64,000 bases of DNA from Ustilaginoidea virens (taxonomy: Eukaryota; Ascomycota; Sordariomycetes; Hypocreales; Clavicipitaceae). The DNA is taken from NCBI RefSeq assembly GCF_000687475.1, contig NC_057320.1:2170001-2234000 (forward strand), read 5' to 3'. The notes under the pieces were generated by a model. It was not told where the DNA came from, did not search any database, and was given only the letters and a program-made list of their open reading frames with translations. The translations under genes were made by a program, and so were the position numbers. Shown here one piece after another: positions 37,189 to 49,680 of this stretch (positions are counted from its first letter, which is position 1; every line of letters starts with the position of its first letter).

Positions 37189-37903
37189 TGTTGAAATCAG
37201 CGCCTTTTTAGCTGTATTTTGGTACTGGTCTCGCCACCATACGACGTCTCTGCGTTGAGATATCGCGGTGGCTATACCAGGCGCTATAGTGGGGCATAGC
37301 GCCCCACAACGCCGATTACAGTGGGCCACAGCGCCGGTCACGGCACCGGCACAGCGCCCCACAGCCGGCCACAGCGGCCGGTCACAGCGGGCCACAGGGC
37401 CCACAACAGGCGGCGCATTTCTACGGGATTACCAAATGGGCAAACCTTGCTAATACCAGCACTTTCGGCCTTCTACATACAGTCACCCGCTACACCGGTC
37501 ATTTACGGCAGACCGATATAGGGCTTCCGGCCCGTACGGCAGGCTGTTATAGGGCATCCGGCACACCGCTATAAGCCACTGGGCTTGGTTGGGTAGGCAT
37601 TGGGTAGGATATTGGGCACGGTTGGGCAGACCGACTTTTCATCGGGTTTTTCGCTATTTTTGCGGTTTTTCATTATTTCCAACCACTTTTTCAAGATGGT
37701 AGAAATATGCCCAAAATTCCCTCTTTCTAGCTAGAATAGTTACCAACAATTAGAATCAGATTTCCCTGACATCTTTACTCTGGTCAACCTCTTGTGCGCT
37801 TTAAATCTTTAACCAGCTCTTTGTTTTATTCTGCAACGCCTTGTACGCCACTGTCGGTATCTAGTACATTTCTAATAGTGTTCTGAATCACTATTTTGCA
37901 ACA
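37189..37903 (+). repeat. D 5' LTR
   Basis: This 715-bp LTR has a GC-rich segment (37260-37400) with many CACAGCG and GGCCACAGCG-like repeats. The open frames seen there on both strands come from that composition and are not genes. Confidence 0.95.
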
Positions 37904-37917
37904 GGTTATGAGCCCGG
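37904..37917 (+). promoter_or_regulatory. D primer-binding site (initiator tRNA-Met anticodon arm)
   Basis: GGTTATGAGCCCGG abuts the 5' LTR and is identical to the site of C-II. It is complementary to the CAT-containing anticodon arm, not to the tRNA 3' end. Confidence 0.82.
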
Positions 37918-38182
37918 TGTCTCAAGGCTTCCAGCTTAAGACTTTTTTACGCTAACTTAGGATTTTAACGCATTTGGCAGCTAACCTTCCAGAAATCTAC
38001 TAACAAGGGACTGATCATCCCAGATTTAGAAACCTAGCTTCCACACCAAGCTGCAACACATCCTTGCAATAGGATTTTCTAAGGTTATTCCTTAACGTAG
38101 CTTTCTTCTAGTTTTATCTAGATTTTCAGTCTTGATTTTCTTCGCATTTTTAAGACTTTCCGGCACCTTTTCTCTTCCTATA

Positions 38183-41100
38183 ATGGCCAGTCAGAACGTT
38201 CCTACCGCCAATAACCCAGGCTACTAAGTCCCTGATACGGCAGAAGTAGAAGAATCTGATAATAACTAGGAAATTGCCCAGCTCAGGGAAGACCAATAGG
38301 AAATGAGAAAAGAATTTAGTTATAAATTTAATCGAATGAACTCTAAAATCGATTTTTTAGCTGATAAGGTGGGCACCTTAGTGGACAGACTAATCAAGCC
38401 TGCTGCTAGCCCACCATCCCAGGATATAATAGATGTAGATACCTTCCAAACCCCTATGGGTAAAGGAAATAACCCACTATTACTACCTAAAGCCTAGCAG
38501 CAACCCCTATCGGTTCCATCCAGCATTAGCAGCCAAGTCAGCGCTATAGCTATTAAGGAACTAGCTAAAACAGCTAACGGATTCCAGGAATCCCAAAAGC
38601 TAAGAGGGGCATCTAACTTCGACCAATAGAAACAGGCCCTTATGATTCAACTTAGGGCACTCAATATCGCTAAATTCATCGAAGATCCTTCTATTGCCAG
38701 CAAATTTAATGACTTAGAGCAAGCACTTTTACTATTACTTATCAAGAATAGTTGCACAGAAGGACCAGCTGCCGCTATCAACTGGTGCACTAACCTAGAG
38801 TCAGCCTTTATATTACTCACTAAATAGTATTCTCACTCATCAGACGTACAGCGGACCCACCTATACCCTGCCTTCCATCAACTAAATTTTACAGGCTACA
38901 AGGGTACCTTGGAATCTTTTAACGCCTCTTTTAATAGTTACCTATCCAGGCTGCAAATTTTAGGCTCCCATATACAACCTTTCGACCAAATCAGCCAATA
39001 TTTATATGCTGTAGAAGGGGTCTTTTTTCAGTGGGCAGAACGGCACCGCACAATGATGAGAATCGCCTATACTTAGGGAAATACATCAAATATTAACCTG
39101 CAATTTTATATAGTTGATTTACTAGAAGAATAACGCATTAAAGGGTCATCAGTAGCAAGGGCTACTACCCACCTCGCAAAGGTCAAGGGTGCCGCTACTA
39201 ATAGCAATAGTAGCAAGCCAGCTAGTAACAACGCTAGCAAGGGTAGTAAAAACACTACCACCAACGCCAACAAAAAGAAACAGGGGTCTTCTACCCAATA
39301 AGGGTCTTCTTCAGCTACATAAGGCAAGCCGGAAAATAAGAAGAAGAATAAAGAAAAAAAAGATTCAGCTAATAAAGCAAATACCCTATAAAAGACCGAC
39401 GAAAAGGAAAAGACTATTGATTCCTTCGTACTAGGGAATTATAATACTCTAAGTCTTATACCCTGTGAGACAGCCTATTCTTCCTTCTAAGACCGCAAAT
39501 ATATGCAATTTCTAGCTACCAGCTATAGTGCACAATCCGGTGGGAAAACGCCAACAGATTCTTTACTCTACGATACTGGTTCTACAGTGCATATCATCAA
39601 CGATAAAAAGCACTTCACCTACTTCCAACACTATACCGGAAATAGACCAGTCATTAGCACAGGTAGTGGCCCAATCAAGCCCAGTAGGTGGGGCACAGCG
39701 CGTTTTACCGTGCTATAGGGCACCAACCCACCTTAGTGGGGCACCTTAGAGCTAACCAACGCCCTTTTCATACCAGCTTTTAATATTAACATCTTTAGCG
39801 GCGTTAAACACTATCTAAATCGTAGCAGTATTTAGGGCCAAAGCCTAGTTAATAGCAACAATAAGTGCATTGGGCTTCTTAACTTTAAGAAATCTGGCTT
39901 CTTTTTACAATAAAAAGGGGTAGATTCGCCGTTTTTACACCATACCAGCCAACCGGCTTCATACAGTATCTCGGTCGAATTACCTGCCCCAGCCAACCCA
40001 GAAGAATATGAGGAATATCCCCTGCCAGAGGATTTACCTACCCCACCAGCTGACTCAGACCTTCTACTTCCACCAGCTAATTCGCAAGCTAACCCACCAG
40101 CTAACTTACTAGCTAACCCACTAGCTAGTCCTGGTTTTTCGGTGGTACCAATAGAGGCTGCTATTCCTAATACAGCCCAACCACCACAGAGGGCCCCAGT
40201 CGCCCTCAACCCAGCCCTAATATCAGCAGCTGATATCGAGTATCAAAAGCTGCTATTACTAGCCGGACTTTAGCACATCCGGCTTAGGCACATCGGAATC
40301 CAACTTTTAAAGAAAACCTATGCATCAACCATAGGGTTACCTGATCTCAGTAAGGTAAAGGATTCTAACTTTAACTGCATCGCCTGTAAAAGGGCAAAGT
40401 CAGTTCGGCGTTTTACATCAGGGGCTATACCAAACCCTATGCATTATTTAGATATCATAGAGGGCGATATCTTCTAAATCAACCCTCTACTATACAATAA
40501 ACGCCCCATTTGCCTCATCTTAATAGACCGGAAATCACGCTTCCGTTGGGTGCACTTACTACCCAATAAGGAAGGACCCACGGTATTCCCAGTATTATAG
40601 GGGTTCTTCTAAGGTCTTAAGAATTATTACGGCAAATCAGCTGTTAAATTCTACTATAATGGTGGTAAGGAAATTAACGATATTATTATAGCCTAGCTAG
40701 CTCTTAAGGGCATAGATTTTTTAACCTCTTCCCCTTATATTCACGAGCAAAATGGGTTAGTAGAATGCTCTATACGGGTTATTGTTAACCGACTTAGAGC
40801 TACTATACTTTAGTCTCGGTTACCTTCTTACCTTTGGTCTGCAGTGATTCTTAGTATTACTACCTTAGTAAATCTAATAGTAGTTATAAACCGTTCCTCG
40901 TCACCTTTCGAGGAATTAAAGAAGGACTTTCCGGAAATTACGCACTACCACCTACCCGACCTTACTAGCTTTAGGGCTATTGGTGCGGCTATAGAGGTGC
41001 TAATCCCTCTAGAAAAACGGGTTATTAGCCACAAGCTGGCCCCCCGGACCGAGTCAGGTAGGTTACTAGCTACGCTAGGTAACGGCACCTACCTCGTCTA

Positions 41101-43903
41101 TATCCCACATCGCCGGGTCGTCACCAAGACCTCTTTCATTACTTTTACCTACCAAAATAAAGGTATAGGCCCTATTTCAAGTGGCCTAGAGGGCAAATTC
41201 GACTTCCTACCGTCTTCCATTTTAGAGGGGGTAAATAACGACCAAATAGCTCTGGAAGAGCCTATTTGGAAGTCGCCTCGCCTAAATATGCCTATTTCGT
41301 CTAAGACCGACGATATAGGCCTAGTCGAAGGCACAGGCCTACCACAGGCCACGGATCCAACACAGCCCACGGGCCCACCACAACCAATGGGCCTAATACA
41401 GCATACGGATCCACCACAATCAGCGGGCCTACCACAACCAATAGGCCTACCACCAATTGGCCCGCCACAGCACTCTGCAACATTTCCCAGCAATTCGCCG
41501 TCTTTCAATTCCAAATCGCTTCAGCCTAACTCAGCTTTTCAGCTTAGGCAAGACGGTCCGCTTTCACCGGCTAAAGAAAATACACCTTTTTCCCATACAA
41601 AAAGGCTGTAAATACTAGGAAATGCAGAAAGCTCTCATCACTAGGAATCTTAATCTTAGAGATTTTCCGAATCCATCACAAAAGTGGGCATGACCCACAC
41701 AAGTGAAAATTCTGACTTGCCCCATACAATAAATTTTCAATAGTCCGAATCTCAAAGCCCCATATATACTAATTTTCTGCGACTTTCCGACATAATAGAT
41801 TCTGCCTTTTCGCCCGGCTTCCTAGTAAATATAGCATTTCGCCATAGTAAAACGCTGCCTATACTAGAATATCTAAAATTCGAGAGTCTAGATATCGCCT
41901 TAAATGAGAGACCGTAGGAGAAAATGTTTCGAGTATCAGAAAAGGTGCCTATTTAGCTATACCAGGTTAGGGCTACTAGGGGTAGAATTCGAGGAAGAAT
42001 ACCACGGATACGAGACGTGCAAGGTATCCTAGGTTATAGATACTATAGGTCACTTTTGGACCTATAGGCTAACCAATAGTCTGACCTACAGACTGACCAA
42101 TAGGGTGCTTTCCCACCCACCCAGCCGAAAAACGACTAGATTTTCGGATACCCAGACAGCCCCCCAGAGGCTTCCACACAGGTTTTCCCCCCTTCCTATA
42201 CTTTTTACGATATTTGCTGTGCAGTAAAGATTAAGGCTGCAAAACGGGCCCCAGAAGGTGTGCCTAATAGCTGGAAGGAAGTCTTACACAGCCCACATAA
42301 GGATAGCTGGGTAAAAGCCTTATTTTCGGAATTCGAGCAATTAATCGATTTAAATATCTTCCAATTTATTCCTAAGACTAGTGTTCCTACTAGTAGGAAA
42401 ATATTATATAACCGGCCTATTTTTTGCATTAAGAAAGATGCGAATAATAACCCGGTTAAATATAAGGCACGATTAGTTGTTAAAGGCTTTATGCAGGTAT
42501 CTAGGCAAGACTTTACGGAGACCTATGCCTCTACTTCGATCCCACCAATATGGAGGATTATCCTTGCTCTTACTGCTGCAAACAACTGGGAAATAGAGTA
42601 AATCGACTTTATTAGTGCCTTTCTAAATAGTGAACTACTAGAGACGATTTATATGGAGATTCCAGCTGGTTTTCTAGAATTTGCAGAAAGCCTACTCTTA
42701 CCTAATCCAGCCTTATGGTCTGACCAGCAGCGTCGTCGACTTCTAGCCTTGCTTACTAAGGTTGGATATAACCCCTCTGTATCACAGGTCATACTATTGA
42801 AGAAAGCCTTATATAGGCTTAAATAAGGCCCTCGCGAGTGGCAATTACGGTTAAAAGACCTTCTAGTGCAAAAGGGTTTTAAGCCATTACTTTCTGATAC
42901 TGCCGTCTTTTATAATAAAGGAACGCATACCTTTATTGTGACCTATGTGGATGACTGCTTAATTGTTGGTCCGGATCTTAGCTATATTGACCAGCTTAAG
43001 ACCAAGTTCCATAAGGTTTACGCTATAGAAGACCGAGGACCTGCCTCCTTCTTTCTTGGAGTGCAGATTATTAGGGATAGAGAAAAGGGCCTGTTATAGC
43101 TGCACTAATCGCAATTTATTGCGGAAGTCCTTGAGAAATTCAACCTTAAGGACGCACGACCGCATCTAATCCCGCTATAGCCCGGTATACTTGCTGAGGC
43201 TGAAGATACGCCGCTGGATGCTAATAATTAATACTTATTCCAGCAGCTAGTAGGGACATCGATGTAGTTAATGATGATGTTAAGACCTGACCTTGCCTTT
43301 CTAATGCAATACCTATTACGATATATGCAATAGGCTTCCACTATACAGCTTAATGCTGCTAAGGGCACTTTCCGCTACTTAGCTGGTACGGTAAATACAG
43401 CCATTTTTTACCGAGCCGCTAAAGCTACCGTAGTATTAGCTGCATTTTCTGACAGTGATTTTGCTAGGTGCCGGCTGATTTTGAAGTCTACTAGTGGTTA
43501 TCTTACTACCTTGAATGGTGGGCCTATTAGCTGGAGGTTAAAACGGTCTTCGACTGTAGTTTTATTAACGCTTGAAGCCGAGTCTGATGCAATACTTAAG
43601 GCAATTCGCGAAGTGGAGTGGATATTTAATTTATTTAAAGAAATCCAGGTCGATATTTAACGCCCGATACCACTATATTGCGATAACTAAGGGTCTATTT
43701 CTAATGCAAATGACCCAAATCAGCATGCCCGCACTAAGCATACCTTGCTTAAATTCCAGTATATACGTAAGAAGGCCCATAGTGGCCTAGTAAAAATATC
43801 TTATTTACCCACGACAGATATGCCTGCGGATGGACTTACTAAACTACTTCTAAGCCCGAAATTCCCTATATTTCGGCAGCTATTAGGGCTGCAATCCCTA
43901 TAG
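38183..43903 (+). pseudogene. Copia-D gag-pol, full length, broken only by stops
   Basis: A single frame of 1906 codons runs from ATG 38183 to TAG 43901-43903, with no frameshift: the phase was checked at 39503, 40844, 42260, 42866 and 42944. Gag has a UBN2-type core at about 38560-39120 (KQALMIQLRALNIAKFI, then INWCTNLESAF). A Lys/Ser-rich tail follows. The protease is intact, DTGSTVHII at 39572. GAG-pre-integrase HIRLRHIGIQLLKK lies near 40275, with C-x2-C at about 40383. Integrase lies at about 40450-41000, with NGGKEIND (Asp to Asn) and VECSIRV. A Pro/Gln/Gly linker follows (41330-41480). RT covers about 42270-43100 with intact YVDD at 42944-42955. RNase H covers about 43380-43860. Stops are TAG and TAA at Gln and Trp positions. 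Confidence 0.93.
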
Positions 43904-43983
43904 CATCATTATCTTTTTTTTTCTGATTTTTTATAGGGTTTCTTTCTTTTATTCTAACGCTAGGATTAGCCATATTGCTAATC

Positions 43984-43991
43984 AGAGGGGG
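43984..43991 (+). promoter_or_regulatory. D polypurine tract
   Basis: AGAGGGGG lies immediately before the 3' LTR, shared with Copia-C. Confidence 0.82.
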
Positions 43992-44706
43992 TGTTGAAAT
44001 CAGCGCCTTTTTAGCTGTATTTTAGTACTGGTCTCGCCACCATACGACGTCTCTGCGTTGAGATATCGCGGTGGCTATACCAGGCGCTATAGTAGGGCAT
44101 AGCGCCCCACAACGCCGATTACAGTAGGCCACAGCGCCGGTCACGGCACCGGCACAGCGCCCCACAGCCGGCCACAGCGGCCGGTCACAGCGGGCCACAG
44201 GGCCCACAACAGGCGGCGCATTTCTACGGGATTACCAAATGGGCAAACCTTGCTAATACCAGCACTTTCGGCCTTCTACATACAGTCACCCGCTACACCG
44301 GTCATTTACGGCAGACCGATATAGGGCTTCCGGCCCGTACGGCAGGCTGTTATAGGGCATCCGGCACACCGCTATAAGCCACTGGGCTTGGTTGGGTAGG
44401 CATTGGGTAGGATATTGGGCACGGTTGGGCAGACCGACTTTTCATCGGGTTTTTCGCTATTTTTGCGGTTTTTCATTATTTCCAACCACTTTTTCAAGAT
44501 GGTAGAAATATGCCCAAAATTCCCTCTTTCTAGCTAGAATAGTTACCAACAATTAGAATCAGATTTCCCTGACATCTTTGCTCTGGTCAACCTCTTGTGC
44601 GCTTTAAATCTTTAACCAGCTCTTTGTTTTATTCTGCAACGCCTTGTACGTCACTGTCGGTATCCAGTACATTTCTAACAGTGTTCTGAATCACCATTTT
44701 GCAACA
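43992..44706 (+). repeat. D 3' LTR
   Basis: This 715-bp LTR is nearly identical to 37189-37903. It is followed by the TSD GGCCG. Confidence 0.95.
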
Positions 44707-44711
44707 GGCCG

Positions 44712-46178
44712 ATATTAATAGGAAGGGCCGGGTGCCATACCTATTTTTAGCATTATCGGATAAGGCGTTAGGGCCTACGGGCCATAATACCGCGATTCGT
44801 AATATCTAGTATTAGGGGCGGTATTAGCTTAGAGGGTATTATCATTAGGGTCTTTTATTAAAAGAAGCATATTATTGGGGCCTATGACTCGACCTCTATT
44901 AGGTATACTATAACCTCGAGGGGCATTAAGATAGCCGCCTCGGCTAAAGGTATAATCCCTAGGGTAATATATTTAATCGGGTCGGTCTTATAGGCTATAA
45001 TTATCGGCCATTATATATTATTGATAATAGGAGCTTTCCCCTATTTCGAATAGCGGCCTATTATAAATAGGCGTCTTCCCTTTAGGTTATTAAGACCGGC
45101 CCTTATCTTCTTCTTCTTCTTTAATAGGGGCAAAAGTAGAGGCATAAGGCTTCTTCGATATAGAAGGGGGAACAGTAGGTTATTATAACTATAATCGTTC
45201 TATTAGTATAATAAAGTTCCTTAGCGTTAACGGGGCTTATAAGAACTATAACGCGAGCCTTAGTGAGGGTATTCGCATAACTATTATAGGGGCTCGTAAT
45301 AATAATAATAAGGGCCTTATGTATATATATAAGGGCGTATTTTAAAGCCTTTATATTTCTTGCTCGGTATTACTGATGGGTAGTAAGGCTTCCCTGGTAG
45401 GGTTGAGCCGGGATAGGAATACACTACGAGTAAGTTGCTGGGTTACTTCCTCTTAAGGCTATTATAGATTCTGTTGTTATTAAAGGCATTTAAGTAGGGT
45501 TGGTATTATTAGGGAACCTAATACTCTAATATATACGCCGCATTTCCGTAATATTGAGCGGAATTGCCGTAAAACCTAAACGTTAATACGGCGAAATAGG
45601 GCTTCATTCTACTTACTATAATCCTTACGGAATTATTCCTAGAGATCGTTATTAAGATAGGTGTTTTCCTTATAGGTATCTATAAGGAAGGCGATACGGT
45701 TATATAGCTGTATATTTATGGCATTATTAGGGTCGATAGGCTTTATCGCATTAGGCTAATTATCGTTAAAGAGTGAGGCGAACCGTTATATCCTCTTAGG
45801 TAGCTCTTATAGTTATTGTGATATTAATAATGATAAGGCTATAGTGTTAAAATAAGGGTTTAAAAGGGGGGGGGATGTATTGCAGGGAGTGTTAGATTCA
45901 ATAGGGCTTTTACTATAGTGGTAAAAGAAAGAAAGAATAGGAAGAGGTTATAAATCATTCTTCCTAAATGCTAAAGGTATCTTCAAATATCGTGATATTT
46001 AGCGTAAGTTTCTTCCTTATAATAGACAAGGGGAAGGAGAGGTTATAAATCGTTCTCCCTCTAGTTAGCACAGCCGAGAAAGCTTAACTGCCTCTTCGAA
46101 ATCAATAACTTGCTAATCTATAATACACCGTCTTTACGGGATATTATCCTGTGAGTAGTAGTTATCACCACTAATCAG
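44712..46178 (-). pseudogene. A-2 gag remainder and leader
   Basis: This is the continuation of A-2 to the right of D, homologous to A-1 from about 11490 to 13221. On minus it reads the leader (46178 downward) and then gag. Compared with A-1 it lacks the GA-rich repeat and has several small length differences, so it is an independent older copy. No recognisable start codon. Confidence 0.75.
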
Positions 46179-46508
46179 TATTAATACAAACTCGGGGTAC
46201 CCAGTTGTACGTAGGGTCGCGCGCATAGTATTATGTACCGTAAGGTCACTAAGTAAAGGATTTAATTGCTTTACTAATGACTGACTATCTAAAAGGAAAG
46301 AAAGGAAGCAAAAGAGGGTAACTATACGATGTGGCCTTTTTGTGCGTGCTGTGGTCACGTGCATCGGCGCAGTCGGGCCGGGCTGCCCGCGTGCCCTACC
46401 GGGCTTAGGGGTAAAGGGGCAAAAGTGGCCACATTGTATGCAACGGGTGTGCGCGGCACATTCGTCGCAATGTGCCCAATTGGGCACATTGCGACAGCGA
46501 TTCCGACA
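46179..46508 (-). repeat. A-2 LTR (5' LTR in coding sense)
   Basis: This 330-bp Copia-A LTR is somewhat shorter than the A-1 copies. Its left end (TATTAATAC) is mutated and its right end (GATTCCGACA) is intact. It abuts A-3 coding sequence directly, so A-2 is inserted in A-3; AAAGG (46509-46513) is the candidate TSD. Confidence 0.85.
46464..46495. repeat. Perfect 32-bp palindrome in the A-2 LTR
   Basis: The half-site GTCGCAATGTGCCCAA is followed by its exact reverse complement, ending 13 bp inside the LTR end. In the A-1 LTRs the same arms (GTCGCAA and CCCAATT against their complements) are kept around a longer centre. In coding sense this lies at the very start of U3. Confidence 0.9.
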
Positions 46509-48118
46509 AAAGGACCGATAAATAAAAAACCGATCCCACCACACTACCCCTAATAATAAGAAATTCTATATTTTCTTATAGGAATACAAAGAGCCTAGCC
46601 CCTAAGGCCTTAAAAAAGAAGACGCAAAGGCTAACCTTAACGATATCATCAGTAATATCAAAGTAATAATAGCAAGGGATACAAACTAAGATGCAGAGAA
46701 TACTACCACACCGCAAATTATAGCCACTTAGTATTTCCAAGCCCCTACGCAAGCAGAACCATTATCATCTATTAAGATATTACAAGCCCTATAAGATAAA
46801 TCATGCCGACACACCTTCTTATAAATTAACCCCTTCTAAATGCCCTTACTAAACTATAATTCTACCTTTCTAGAAGAAGAACGCTATAATAACTATACCT
46901 TCCGCAGAATCCTACTAAATACCGGCGCCTCCGGCCTATTAATAGTAGGCCTAGGTCAAGCAAAGGCACTACTAAGATTGATAAAGACCCTAACTATTAA
47001 GATAACTAATAAAAAGCATACGGTGAACTTCGGCATAGGTTCCGCCATATCTTCCGGCATATTGCATATTCCAAGGATATTCAGTAATATCCCCTTCTAC
47101 ATTCTCAATAGCAGCACCCCCTTTTTATATTCTATTACGGATATAGATAGGATGGGCATAAAGCTTAATAATCTTAATAACCTACTTATCCAAAGGGATA
47201 TTAAGGTCCCAATTATTAGGAAATAGGGATATCTATAGTAGACTCTTAATGCCATATATACTATAGCCTTCTATCTATCGTTATAGGAAATCCATTAGCT
47301 ATATTATCGATTTAGGCACCCCTTTATCAATAGGCTCTCTAAATTGCTTTAATAGGCTAATTATAATAATATTAACTACAACATCATCGAGAGCATCACC
47401 TATATATACCATCAATGCTAGATAAACGCAAAAGCACACAACTAATTTAAATTCACTCTAAAGGATAACCGCCAATTTAACTACGAGATAATCATAGATA
47501 TCCTTTATATTAATAATCGGCCAATATTACACATTGTGGATGCTACAATAAGCTTCCAGGCAGCTAGGTTCCTTAATCCATAAAAATAGAAGGCCTAAGA
47601 CGTTTAAAATGCCCTTAAGAAATACTAGATTGATACTTACTTTAGCCCGCCGGATTAGATAGTTTACGATACTAGACCTAACTTCGCCTCTGCCAAATTC
47701 CGCCATAATGCCCGGCTTTTATCTATTAATATAAATAAAATCCCTATAGAAGCCCACAATAGCATTAGCAAAGTCGAAAGATATTACGCCCCATTACGCC
47801 AAGCCTATATTATTATTAATAATAAAGTAGGCGACCTAATAACAAAAGAACAGAAGTTACAGCTTACTATAAAGGCTATTAACGATTCCACTAGACCCAA
47901 CGGTCTAGTGCCTATATTATTAGTCCTTAGAGCGTATCCTCGACTTATAGATAACTTACCCCCTAGCCTATCAGTATTACAATATGCCTTAATATTACGA
48001 AAGGCCACTAATAAAGCTAGGAAATGCCTCGCTAAGAGATAAATTCGCGATGCCCTCGCCTAACGGAACGGCCCAAATATACAGCCTATCCACCGACTAC
48101 CCTTATAATCAGATATAT
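46509..48118 (+). pseudogene. A-3 pol: late Gag, protease and integrase
   Basis: This Copia-A copy on plus has its 5' end cut off by A-2. The protease motif NTGASGL lies near 46918, followed by a retropepsin-like body ending in FLYSITDIDRMG near 47145. Integrase: DILYINNRPILHIVD near 47497, DTRPNFASAKF near 47670 and IEAHNSISKVERY near 47750 mark the acidic sites. The region runs on to RKATNKARKCLAKR near 48000-48040. It is cut at 48118 by LINE-F. Phase is kept from 46840 to 54819 when 6623 bp (the LINE plus one TSD) are removed. TAG and TAA interrupt at Gln and Trp positions. Confidence 0.88.
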
Positions 48119-48824
48119 TATTATTATTAAATTACTCTAGGGGGCTATTCTAAGCTAGAATTGCCTATCTAGTACTCCGGCAAATAATCCGGAAGGGAAA
48201 AACCTAAGGTCCGGGGGGAAAACCCTTCCTACTAGTATAATTATAACGACTAGGGAATCGGGCCCCTAAAGGGGCCAACGGGTTTCCAGTATATAAAGAA
48301 GGTAGGTGCGCTATCGCTTAAGATCGTACCTAGCGGCAGTATTGGGAAGGGTGCGAAAGCGATCCAGAGAAAGTAGGTCTAAAAAAAGGTAAGTCTAGTA
48401 TCTATAGGGGAGGGGTAGTCTTAGGTTGGTACGCTATAAATCGAAAGTAAAGTAGAGGTTATGCGAGTAGGGCAATACCGGCTATATAGCACGCACGCCG
48501 GCTATACAGCATGCATATTGCATAGGGGTATTAGAGTAAGAGTGAGGGAATTTTCTATTATCGGGGCTATATCGGCAGCGAATCGGCTATAGGGGGGGTG
48601 CTTAATAGAAGGCAAGCGGTATCAGGTTAGGGTTAAAATAAGCTAAGTATAAAGAGAGGGTATAAGGGCCTTTAATCGGGCGAAGATATAAAGGTATAAA
48701 TGCCCCCCGACTTTTTAATCCCTTTTTCTTCTTTTCTATATAGCTATTATTTTTCTATATATAATCCCCTTAAGCCCCGTTCTCTAGCGCTACGGGGATA
48801 ATGCTAACCTATACGGTAGGGCGG

Positions 48825-48938
48825 TAATAATAGTAGTAGCATTAGCATTAGCGATAGTAGTAGCAATAGTATTAGCAGCAGTAATAGCAGCAGCAGCAAT
48901 AGCTATAGCAATAGCAATAATAATAATAGTAGTAGTAT
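48825..48938. repeat. AGC/AGT/AAT trinucleotide microsatellite
   Basis: Runs of AGTAGTAGC, AGCAGCAGC and AATAATAAT lie in register. The mix is what CpA-to-TpA mutation of an AGC (CAG) repeat would yield, plus AAT units. Confidence 0.8.
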
Positions 48939-49565
48939 ACCGAAAAAGTCGGTATTTTTAGATAGGGGGGTAGGTACTGCCCGCTCCCGCTATACTAGCG
49001 TTACTAACCTATTATTATTAGCCCGGCGAGCCATAAGGCTGGCCTTACGACCCTTACCTAATGCAAGCTAAAGACTTTAAATATTATTGCTACTCTTAAT
49101 AAGGTAGGACCTAACTAATTAAATTCTAATCCGACCGGCATTCAAATAATAGTAATATAGCGTAATACCGTATAGGGCCTAAGGCGGCATATTTCGTATA
49201 TACTGTGGTAGGGAAGATCTGCCGACCTTTTAAATAGACTCCTAAGAACTAGGAGTCTATTTATGCCCTCTTAGGTGCCTAAAAGGTATTAGCCGTAGGG
49301 GGGGAGATACATATAAGGTATAGGGACTATATAGGATAGGTGCTAATATAGATAGGTCGATAATTATTATATTTTTTAGTTAAAAGTATAGTAGGCATCG
49401 ATTGCTTATAGTAAAAGGAAGGTAGTAATAGCAATAGTAGTAGTAAAGGGGAGTATTACTCCTAGGGTGACCCGGGAGGTATTAGACCTTAAGGAGTATA
49501 AGGTAAAAGTATTAAAGGGCATCCGGGCCGTATTAAAGCTATTCGTCTCTTAGGGGCAGAAGAGG

Positions 49566-49680
49566 GCGGTAAAGGGAGAGGGGGAGAGGGGGGAGAGGGA
49601 GGGGGGGCTACTATAGGGGCCGGTAGGGGAGGGGGAAGGGGAAGGGGAGGGGGAAGGGGAAAGGGAGGGGGGCTTTAATA
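49566..49680 (+). repeat. G-rich tract with many runs of three or more G
   Basis: GGGAGAGGGGGAGAGGGG-type sequence is dense enough in G-runs to form G-quadruplexes on plus; the LINE transcript would carry the C-rich complement. Confidence 0.8.

Larger units (their letters stand above)
37189..44706 (+). mobile_element. Copia-D, complete, least mutated element
   Basis: This 7518-bp Ty1/copia element is inserted in A-2. Both LTRs are 715 bp and the TSD is GGCCG at 37184-37188 and 44707-44711. LTR ends (TGTTGAAATC...TTGCAACA), primer-binding site and polypurine tract match Copia-C, so D is a sister family. It keeps a full Gag core that C-II and C-III lack. The LTRs differ at roughly ten positions, all transitions seen. 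Confidence 0.95.

Noticed and set aside
37177..37521. GC-rich open frames on both strands of the D 5' LTR (again at 44022-44207)
   Set aside because: They overlap each other within the LTR, cross the LTR boundary and have low-complexity composition.
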